A stretch of DNA of 64,000 nucleotides. It comes from Candidatus Thioglobus sp. (GTDB taxonomy: Bacteria; Pseudomonadota; Gammaproteobacteria; PS1; Pseudothioglobaceae). Shown piece after piece: positions 28,871 to 36,612 of the stretch. Positions within the stretch are counted from its first letter, which is position 1. Each line of letters starts with the position of its first letter. The position numbers and the translations under genes were made by a program. The notes beneath the pieces are model-generated. The model made no database searches. It was not told where the DNA came from and saw only the letters and a program-made list of their open reading frames with translations. Location of the stretch: NCBI GenBank assembly GCA_012959965.1, contig DUCF01000066.1, forward strand, positions 5,886 through 69,885, in the 5' to 3' direction.

Positions 28871-29971
28871 TTATTTATTCTGTGTCACAGCAGTTGAAAT
28901 CATTGTTTGGAAGGCGCGAACACTATCCTCCCAATGAGGTGATAATAGACCACCATCTTCCGCAACAGGTGACGCTCTACCGAGCTGCATGCGCGCGCAG
29001 ATTGCATGGTCTTCTTTGTGCACATCCCACCATAGTTGTTTTATCTCTTCTATCTCAGGCGCCGATAAAGATTGACCTTCTGTAGTGTAAATTACTCTTT
29101 TCTGAGTTGTACGCCCAGAGTCTACGGGTACGCTCAAATACACGCCAAGTTGATCGGGGAAATAACGCCCAATAATAAAATTCGGAAATAGGGTTAGATA
29201 GCGCGAACTCACCGAAAGACAGCCCTCTACTTGATCACTATCATCCAAATCGACCGCACTACCAAGACACACACCATCAACGATTGTGTAGTGATCTTCA
29301 AGCGGTTGATTGGTTGTTGTGCGGTGTACAAATTGAACGTGATAAGGCTCAATAAAATTTTCAATAAGAAATTTCCAATTGCACGAAATTTCACCGAAGT
29401 CCAATGTCGCCACAGGACTAACTTGATCAAAATTTATACCATCTAAATGTCGAATCAAGGGCTCCGCATAAACTTCAAATTCTGGCGCATCACCGCTTAA
29501 ATTGATAAAAATCCAATCGTGCCAAACTACCAACCTTATTGGTATAAGGCCATGTTCCGACATTTCAAAACCTTCTGGGTGATGTTCTTTACCACCAAAA
29601 AATGGGGTTGCGCAAAGCTCGCCATCCAAATTATAGGTCCAAGCATGGTAAGGGCAGCACAACATGGCACCGACATTCATCGGCTCATCAACCAGCTTAA
29701 GGCATCGATGAGAGCAGGCATTATGAAATGCACCTATATCACCTCGCGTATTTTTGATTAGCAGTACGGGTTTTCCAGCCACTATCACTGGCTGTGCATC
29801 GCCAGGCTCAGCAAGCTCATGAGCAAAGCCAACAAAAACCCAGTTATCAGAAAACAGTGTGTCGTATTCAGCTTGTAAAAATTGCTCATCATTGTACGCA
29901 GCAGCAGGCAAGCCATGCTTTAGCACGCCTTGCTCGAAGAACGCAGACAATTCAATTGTATTCTTACTCAT
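28871..29971 (-). CDS. Rieske non-heme iron oxygenase, alpha-subunit type (aromatic-ring-hydroxylating/GbcA-like)
   Basis: Rieske CSHRC...CCPYHAW; mononuclear Fe site ENFIEPYHVQFVH; internal Met at 29971 (MSKNTIELSAF). Confidence 0.93.
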   Translation of the reverse strand: MSKNTIELSAFFEQGVLKHGLPAAAYNDEQFLQAEYDTLFSDNWVFVGFAHELAEPGDAQPVIVAGKPVLLIKNTRGDIGAFHNACSHRCLKLVDEPMNVGAMLCCPYHAWTYNLDGELCATPFFGGKEHHPEGFEMSEHGLIPIRLVVWHDWIFINLSGDAPEFEVYAEPLIRHLDGINFDQVSPVATLDFGEISCNWKFLIENFIEPYHVQFVHRTTTNQPLEDHYTIVDGVCLGSAVDLDDSDQVEGCLSVSSRYLTLFPNFIIGRYFPDQLGVYLSVPVDSGRTTQKRVIYTTEGQSLSAPEIEEIKQLWWDVHKEDHAICARMQLGRASPVAEDGGLLSPHWEDSVRAFQTMISTAVTQNK

Positions 29972-30008
29972 TACACACTCCAAACATTAGGCAGCAAATT
30001 TTCTATAT

Positions 30009-30051
30009 TGGCAGATTGTTTCTGCCATATATTGCATTTAATGCAATATAT
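30009..30051. promoter_or_regulatory. Two adjacent inverted repeats upstream of the Rieske operon
   Basis: TGGCAGA-ttgtt-TCTGCCA (30009-30027) and ATATATTGCATT-t-AATGCAATATAT (30027-30051, perfect 12-bp arms); a further half site TTGCAATAT at 30062-30070. Confidence 0.6.
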
Positions 30052-30241
30052 AATAAGATATTTGCAATATACACATATTTAATGGATATAAATGATAAAT
30101 ATGCAATTAATTTTGATATTTCTGAGTATTTGTGTCAGGTTGATACCAGTGAAGGAGCGTAAGAAGGGATTAAAACGAACTTCGAGTGATTTTCAGGGTG
30201 TCGTGAAATCTACAAACTGTATGGTTGTGATGATAAATAAA

Positions 30242-31108
30242 CTAAGAATATTTTTTACCCCAAATTTCAAGACTACTCGTTGCAAGAATAATCACTAAAA
30301 CTCCTACCCACTGAGAGAGGGCGAGTGAGTTATGGAAAGCAACAATGCCAATCATAATGGTAAATATTGGCTCAAAAAACATCACATTAGAGGTGCGAAC
30401 AGGGCCAATTTTTGCAATCGAATAAAAGAAGAAATAAAATCCGCCGATCATACCCACGGCCGAGGCCAAACTCCACTGAATCATCTCAAAGGTAACTGAA
30501 GCAATAGGCTCTGGCGTGATAATAAAATAAATCAGTGCAAATACACCTGTTGGCAATATCATCAGATATTTAATCAAACCCCAGCCCGGCTCCACGTCTT
30601 TATGACGTGAAAGAATATTAACCGCCGCCTGGGCAATAGACGCAATCGTTCCCCAGAAAACACCCCAAGCTTCCCAATCAGAGGCATCGCCTTGCACCAT
30701 TAGCCAAATACCAAACAGAGAGACAATTAACGCAGCTGCTGATATTAGGTCAATGGAGCGACTCTTCATCACCGAGTTGGCAAAAAAGGTAAACAGCGGG
30801 AAGGTGTAGATCACCACAACCGCTAGACTGAGTGGGATCAACTTGAGTGAGTACATATAACAGCCGACAAATACAGCCTGCAAAATGCTGATTGCAATCA
30901 GCCTCATATAAAGTGATTTCGTTTTTTTCTTTTTGCTGGTCTTGTCTAGCGCGCTTGAGAGTAACAGGGTTGTTGTGTAACGAACACAAAGCAAAAGAAA
31001 GACACTACCACCTGCAGCATAATACAAGGGTGCCATCGAAGCAGCGAACGAAAAAAAGAGTGCCGAGACAATAGCTGAAAGAATATTGACAGAGAGTAAC
31101 GCTTTCAC
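30242..31108 (-). CDS. EamA/DMT-family transporter
   Basis: 288 aa, about 10 hydrophobic segments; duplicated EamA pattern; FFEPIFTIMIGIVAFHNSLALSQWVGVLVIILA. Confidence 0.9.
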   Translation of the reverse strand: MKALLSVNILSAIVSALFFSFAASMAPLYYAAGGSVFLLLCVRYTTTLLLSSALDKTSKKKKTKSLYMRLIAISILQAVFVGCYMYSLKLIPLSLAVVVIYTFPLFTFFANSVMKSRSIDLISAAALIVSLFGIWLMVQGDASDWEAWGVFWGTIASIAQAAVNILSRHKDVEPGWGLIKYLMILPTGVFALIYFIITPEPIASVTFEMIQWSLASAVGMIGGFYFFFYSIAKIGPVRTSNVMFFEPIFTIMIGIVAFHNSLALSQWVGVLVIILATSSLEIWGKKYS

Positions 31109-31198
31109 AGTAATAAAGATAAGGCCATATAGAAAGTCTGCATTTTATAACTCAAAAATGTGAAGCGTCAAGCTTTATCTTTAACCCCAATAAAATAC

Positions 31199-31918
31199 TT
31201 ATTTACTGAGATTGTTCCTCATTTTCTCTGGGTTATTTGTTGTCAAAGAGGATGCACCCCAATCCGACATACGTTGAGCCCAAGCTGCATCATCAATAGT
31301 CCAGCCGGTGTGGTATGACAAACCCAGTGCAAGCACTGCATCAACCAATTCTTTTGAATTTTCATTGTTTGAGCTCAGGCCATCGGCACCAATATCAAGC
31401 AATACTGGTAGGATTTTCTCAATATCAAAATCCGTTTCAAAGTCATTCAACCAATTTGCCTGATACTCCGGCGCCAACGCTTTACACGCTTTAATAACAT
31501 CCGCATCAAAAGCAATAATAACAACTTGCTCAGGACTTAAGTTTGATTGCCTAAGCTGACTCACCAATACCGGCACGATTTCCGTACCGCATTTGATTTC
31601 AATAAGAATTTTCTTACAAACGGGAATGGTGGCAATCACCTCATCGAGCGTAGAGATTCTTTCTGCAGAAAACTTCTTTGCACGATAACTACCAATATCA
31701 ACAACTTTCAACTCTTGTAAAGTGGATTCGACAACAACAAGCTTTTTATCACCAACTCGTCCAGTATTGTCATCGTGAATGCAAACAATAACACCGTCTT
31801 TCGTTAGCCGAAAATCACCTTCAATTGCATCGGAATTTTGCTCCCAAGCCAACTCAAATGAAGCCAGTGTGTTTTCTGGTGCAGCGCCAGAAGCGCCCCT
31901 GTGTGCAACAATAAGCAT
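31199..31918 (-). CDS. glpQ: Glycerophosphodiester phosphodiesterase
   Basis: MLIVAHRGASGAAPENTLASFELAWEQNSDAIEGDFRLTKDGVIVCIHDD. Confidence 0.94.
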   Translation of the reverse strand: MLIVAHRGASGAAPENTLASFELAWEQNSDAIEGDFRLTKDGVIVCIHDDNTGRVGDKKLVVVESTLQELKVVDIGSYRAKKFSAERISTLDEVIATIPVCKKILIEIKCGTEIVPVLVSQLRQSNLSPEQVVIIAFDADVIKACKALAPEYQANWLNDFETDFDIEKILPVLLDIGADGLSSNNENSKELVDAVLALGLSYHTGWTIDDAAWAQRMSDWGASSLTTNNPEKMRNNLSK

Positions 31919-31923
31919 ATTAA

Positions 31924-32991
31924 TTACAAGTATTTATTCGCAAGCTTCTCACCAAGAGCACGGGAGGTTGTCCACTTACCACCAAAAACAGTGATGATTT
32001 CACCATTTTTCTCAAGCACGTATTCTCGGGACGCCTTATTAGGGTTTTTGTGTGAAATTAGCAGCGGCCTTAAACCGGCATAATTGCCAACAATATCCAC
32101 TCTCGTCACGCCATTTTTAAAATAATACTGATAGGCGGCCAACAAATAGCTGATTTCTTCACTCGACGGCTTAATCGGCTCATCAATCGATTGGTGTACT
32201 TCGGTCGTGCCAACTAAAGTCTTGCCATGATGAGGTAGCACAAAAAAGACACGCTCCTCGCCGGGCACTTCCAATATGAAGCCACTGTCTAATGGACGAT
32301 TAATAATAATATGCGAGCCACGAATCAAATCAAGATGTGTTTCAGTTTTAATGTCTGAGTGCTGCAACAAGGCCTCAGCCCATGGGCCAGTCACATTAAT
32401 GACTTTGTCGAATTGATGCAATTCTCCCGACTCTAAGTGAATTGTGCCATCAATATCAAGTCGACTAACAGGGCTATTCTCAAATATTCTACAACCCTCG
32501 GCACGCAATTCATCAGCCAACATCAAGCCTAAATTCTTGTCGTCCATTTGCCCGTCAGAATAACTGTAAAGAGCCGACAAATTGCTTTTGTTAAACTGAG
32601 GGTATTGCTTAGAAAATTGATCGATACCTTCTTTACAATGTTTCTGGATCGTGTGCTTTCCTGCCAAAATATCGTACAGATACAAGCCAACGCGCACCAT
32701 CCAAGCGGGGCGTCTACTTGTTTTATAAATAGGAAGATAGAAACGCAAAGGCCGAGTCAATTCGCTAGACTTATTGAGCCAATATTTCCGCTCTTTGAGG
32801 GACTCTCGCACCAAGCGAAATTCGGCATGCTCCAAATAGCGTAAGCCACCATGCAAAAGTTTAGATGAGTTAGCACTGGTCTCACTCATCAAAGAGCCAC
32901 GCTCAAATAGCGTGACTTCATGGCCTTTTTTCAAAGCCTCTGAGGCCACACAAAGGCCGTTAATACCCCCGCCTACAATGCCAATTTTCAT
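31924..32991 (-). CDS. glpD: FAD-dependent glycerol-3-phosphate dehydrogenase-like protein, short form
   Basis: MKIGIVGGGINGLCVASEALKKGHEVTLFERG..SSKLLHGGLRYLEHAEFRLVRESLKER; GTTEV; VFGGKWTTSRALGEKLANKYL; 355 aa and ends where the DAO_C domain would begin. Confidence 0.85.
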   Translation of the reverse strand: MKIGIVGGGINGLCVASEALKKGHEVTLFERGSLMSETSANSSKLLHGGLRYLEHAEFRLVRESLKERKYWLNKSSELTRPLRFYLPIYKTSRRPAWMVRVGLYLYDILAGKHTIQKHCKEGIDQFSKQYPQFNKSNLSALYSYSDGQMDDKNLGLMLADELRAEGCRIFENSPVSRLDIDGTIHLESGELHQFDKVINVTGPWAEALLQHSDIKTETHLDLIRGSHIIINRPLDSGFILEVPGEERVFFVLPHHGKTLVGTTEVHQSIDEPIKPSSEEISYLLAAYQYYFKNGVTRVDIVGNYAGLRPLLISHKNPNKASREYVLEKNGEIITVFGGKWTTSRALGEKLANKYL

Positions 32992-33032
32992 TCAGATTGA
33001 ATCAGTATTTTCCAAGTTTGCATTATAGGGCC

Positions 33033-33158
33033 TTCAAGGTACAGAAAATTAAAATATAGCAAACCCATCTTCAATAATTTTCTTAAGAAAATCACTTAAT
33101 TCTAAAGACGAAAAATACCGATTTAGTGTGCTTTAAGGCTTTAAATCGGTGTTTTTTT
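33033..33158 (+). ncRNA. Candidate small RNA or 5' leader ending in an intrinsic terminator
   Basis: Promoter-like TTGAAT(32997-33002)-N18-CATTAT(33021-33026); terminator ACCGATTTA...TAAATCGGT + GTTTTTTT; no plus-strand CDS upstream. Confidence 0.4.
33117..33158 (+). terminator. Intrinsic terminator in a divergent intergenic region
   Basis: ACCGATTTA (33117-33125) / TAAATCGGT (33142-33150) followed by a seven-T run (33152-33158). Confidence 0.65.
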
Positions 33159-33235
33159 GAGATGTTTACAGAAATTTAAGAAATAATGAAAAGGAAAATC
33201 GCTTAACAATATTTTTAGAGTAATATGGCAATACT

Positions 33236-33523
33236 ATGGCAGCATTTTTAATTGTTCACTCAAAACTGAACAACCCCAATCTTTTTCAGAAATACGTTGT
33301 CGCATCAGAAGACTCACTTAAACAATACAAAGGAGAGTATTTATTAGGTGGCAAACTTAATACAGTATTAGAGGGAAAACACGATAAATCTCGTACAGTT
33401 GTATTTCAATTCCCAAGCTCCGAACATGCAAAAAATTGGTACAACAGTGAAGAGTATCGCAAAGTTAAGCACTTACGTGACAACACAGGCGTATTTGACT
33501 TTGTTTTAGTCGACTCATTCTAG
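33236..33523 (+). CDS. DUF1330/YciI-like small protein
   Basis: 95 aa; YVVASEDSLKQYKGEYLLGGKLNTVLEGKHDKSRTVVFQFPSSEHAKNWYNSEEYRKVKHLR. Confidence 0.85.
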   Translation: MAAFLIVHSKLNNPNLFQKYVVASEDSLKQYKGEYLLGGKLNTVLEGKHDKSRTVVFQFPSSEHAKNWYNSEEYRKVKHLRDNTGVFDFVLVDSF

Positions 33524-33563
33524 TACGATTGAACGGAATAATCACCTAAAAAATAGGTCTTGT

Positions 33564-33590
33564 TATAAAAAAGGCTCTAAATAAGAGCCC
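33564..33590 (-). terminator. Intrinsic terminator of the nuo operon
   Basis: Minus strand GGGCTCTTATTTAGAGCCTTTTTTATAAC. Confidence 0.8.
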
Positions 33591-33621
33591 TTAAATTACA
33601 ACAAACAATTGTTACGAGAAT

Positions 33622-35070
33622 CTAGAAAAGTGAAATCGCCAACACCATCCAGTAACTTGGCATAAGGCCAATCACCAAAATAAGAATGCCGTTGATAGAC
33701 AAAACAACTTTCATGTCCAATGGTGCAGACACTACAATCTCTTTATCGGCATCATCAAAATACATGGTCTTAATAATTTGCAAATAATAGTAAGCACTGA
33801 TTACCGCAAACACGACCGCGATGATTGCGAGGTAAACATAACCTGCTGATACCACTTGCTGGAGAATGAATAACTTTGAGAAGAAGCCAATAAATGGCGG
33901 CACGCCAGCCATGGAAAGCATAACAACAAGCATGATTAAGGCAAACCAAGGCGAGTGTTTGCTAAGACCTCTAAAGTCAGAAACTTGCTCGGCCTCAAAG
34001 CCTTGTTTGTTAAGGGCGATGATTGAGCCAAACGCAGCCAAACTCATCAAAATGTAGGCCAACACATAAAATGCAGCCGCACCGTAGCCTTCAATAACGC
34101 CGGTGGCGAAGCCAAGCAAAATAAAACCAATATGAGAAATTGTCGAATAAGCCAAAAGGCGCTTGATGTTGGATTGCATTAAAGCAACCAAAGAGCCAAG
34201 CGCGATGGAAAGAATCGCCAACACCATAAATAGATCCGACCAATACGCCTGCATCGCACCAAGACCATCAATCATTAAACGCACCAACATCGCTGCAGCA
34301 GCAATTTTTGGCACGGTAGATAAGAACATTGTGACCGAAGTCGGCGCGCCTTGATAAACATCCGGAACCCACATGTGAAATGGCACAGCGCCCAGCTTGA
34401 AAGCAATACCAATAACCAAGAACACTAGGCCAAAATTAAGAATAAGCACTTGTTCTGAGACTAAGGTCGCACTTGTAGCAAATGTCGCAATTTGGGCAAT
34501 ATCCAAAGCGCCAGTAATGCCGTAAATCATTGACATGCCATAGAGCAACAAGCCCGATGCAATTGCGCCCAATACAAAATACTTCAGCGCAGCTTCAACA
34601 GCTGTTGCACGATCTCTAGCGATGGCAATCAGCGTGTATAAAGATAGTGACATAATCTCAAGGCCTAGATAAATCGTCAGCAAGCTGTGAGCTGAAATCA
34701 TCACCATCATGCCGAGTATTGAAAGCAAAGCAAGGACAAAATATTCACCTTTAAACAGATTATGTACCTTGAGGTAGTGGCGAGTATAGACAAGCGCCAC
34801 CATGGCAAAGCCCATGGTAAAGATCTTAAAGGTTGAGCCCATCGTATCAAGCACAAAAGTGCCGTCGAAAATCACTTGCGATTCACCGATTAAAGTAAAG
34901 GCTAAGTAGCCAGTAACGAATAAAGTGATTTGCGTTAAATAATAAGTCAGATTTTGAAAACGCTCAGAGGTGTATAAGTCAAGTAGCAAAATCACAACAG
35001 CGGCCGACAACATAAAAACCTCTGGCAGAGCGAAACACAAGTCGGCAATATTAAATTGATAATCTATCAT
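33622..35070 (-). CDS. nuoN: NADH-quinone oxidoreductase subunit N
   Basis: 482 aa; MSLSLYTLIAI, LGAVPFHMWVPDVYQGAPTSVT. Confidence 0.96.
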   Translation of the reverse strand: MIDYQFNIADLCFALPEVFMLSAAVVILLLDLYTSERFQNLTYYLTQITLFVTGYLAFTLIGESQVIFDGTFVLDTMGSTFKIFTMGFAMVALVYTRHYLKVHNLFKGEYFVLALLSILGMMVMISAHSLLTIYLGLEIMSLSLYTLIAIARDRATAVEAALKYFVLGAIASGLLLYGMSMIYGITGALDIAQIATFATSATLVSEQVLILNFGLVFLVIGIAFKLGAVPFHMWVPDVYQGAPTSVTMFLSTVPKIAAAAMLVRLMIDGLGAMQAYWSDLFMVLAILSIALGSLVALMQSNIKRLLAYSTISHIGFILLGFATGVIEGYGAAAFYVLAYILMSLAAFGSIIALNKQGFEAEQVSDFRGLSKHSPWFALIMLVVMLSMAGVPPFIGFFSKLFILQQVVSAGYVYLAIIAVVFAVISAYYYLQIIKTMYFDDADKEIVVSAPLDMKVVLSINGILILVIGLMPSYWMVLAISLF

Positions 35071-36611
35071 AATGTTACCGGTAGTTTGGTTGTGAGCGCC
35101 TGCTCAAGAAGGTTAACAACGGATGCGTGCATCACTTCAACCACCGGTTGCGGATAAACACCCATGACAATAACAGCCACAGCAAGTATTGCCAAGATAA
35201 AGAACTCTCTGTTGTTAATATCACTCAACGTGCTGACAGCTGAATTCGTCACCGGACCCCAGAATACACGCTTCACCATCCACAGCGTGTAAGCTGCACC
35301 GATGATAAGCGTTGTTGCTGCAAGGAAGGCGTACCAGAAGTTTGCTTGAAGCGCACTAAGGATAACCATGAACTCACCAACAAAGCCAGACGTTCCTGGA
35401 AGACCAGCATTTGCCATCGCAAATAACACGGCAAAACCGGTGAATTTAGGCATGGAGTTAATGACGCCACCATAGGTTGAAATGTCTCTTGAGTGCAAGC
35501 GGTCATAAAGCACACCAACCACCAAGAACATCGCGGCAGAAATAAAGCCGTGGGAAATCATTTGTATCATCGCACCTTCAAGGCCGAGATAAACACCTTC
35601 GAGACTGCCAATAATATTGCCGTCGGTACCCATTTCCACGATTGAGAATAAAGAAAACACACCCAAAGTCACAAAACCCATGTGGGAAATTGATGAATAA
35701 GCAATGAGCTTCTTCATGTCTTTTTGCACAAGGGCGACAAAGCCAATGTAGACAATTGCAATAAGGGAAAGTACGATCACAACAGTTGCAAACTCTGACG
35801 AAGCATCTGGCGTAATTGGTAATGAGAAACGGAAGAAGCCGTAACCACCCATCTTCAACATGATGGCTGCTAGAATAACCGAGCCTCCTGTTGGTGCTTG
35901 TACGTGTGCGTCGGGCAACCAAGTGTGCACTGGGAACATTGGCACTTTCACCGCAAAGGCGAGGAAAAACGCCCAGAAAATCCAGCTTTGCTCGGTGAGC
36001 GTTAACGGTAAATCATTAAGCACTGCAAGTGAGAATGAGGCGCCATCCCCTTGAATGGTGTACATGTAGATCAAAGACACCAGTAGGAATACTGAGCCAA
36101 GGAATGTGTAGAGGAAGAACTTAACCGCCGCATAAACGCGATTTTGACCACCCCAAATACCGATAATAAGCAGCATCGGAATGAGCGAGGCCTCCCAGAA
36201 TACGTAGAATAGAATCGCATCCATTGACGAGAATACGCCGATGATGACACCCTCCATCATTAAAAAGGCTGCCATGTAGTCGGCAGGTCTGTTTTGAATT
36301 ACTTCCCAGCCAGCAACAATCACTAGGATAGTCGAGAATGTCGTAAGGATAATCAAAGGCATCGAAATGCCATCAATACCAATGTGGTAGCGAATATTAA
36401 ATTGCTCAATCCAAGGCAAATCTAGGACAAATTGCATATCAGAAGTTGAGGTATCAAAGCCTGTCCAAAGAGTTAGTGATAGTGCGAACACCGCAACAGC
36501 TATCGCAACAGCTACCCATTTCGCAATATCGCTACGCTTATTGCCAATGGCTATAACCAAGCCGCCGCCTAATACTGGCAGCCAAATCAATATATTAAGT
36601 AACGAGTCCAT
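35067..36611 (-). CDS. nuoM: NADH-quinone oxidoreductase subunit M
   Basis: 514 aa; FYVFWEASLIPMLLIIGIWGG, PVHTWLPDAHVQAPTGGSVILA. Confidence 0.97.
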   Translation of the reverse strand: MDSLLNILIWLPVLGGGLVIAIGNKRSDIAKWVAVAIAVAVFALSLTLWTGFDTSTSDMQFVLDLPWIEQFNIRYHIGIDGISMPLIILTTFSTILVIVAGWEVIQNRPADYMAAFLMMEGVIIGVFSSMDAILFYVFWEASLIPMLLIIGIWGGQNRVYAAVKFFLYTFLGSVFLLVSLIYMYTIQGDGASFSLAVLNDLPLTLTEQSWIFWAFFLAFAVKVPMFPVHTWLPDAHVQAPTGGSVILAAIMLKMGGYGFFRFSLPITPDASSEFATVVIVLSLIAIVYIGFVALVQKDMKKLIAYSSISHMGFVTLGVFSLFSIVEMGTDGNIIGSLEGVYLGLEGAMIQMISHGFISAAMFLVVGVLYDRLHSRDISTYGGVINSMPKFTGFAVLFAMANAGLPGTSGFVGEFMVILSALQANFWYAFLAATTLIIGAAYTLWMVKRVFWGPVTNSAVSTLSDINNREFFILAILAVAVIVMGVYPQPVVEVMHASVVNLLEQALTTKLPVTL

Positions 36612-36612
36612 A

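Noticed and set aside
31924-32991. Frameshift truncating a full-length glpD
   Set aside because: glpQ starts 5 bp after the stop and no DAO_C remnant is readable in any frame, so a naturally short protein is more likely.
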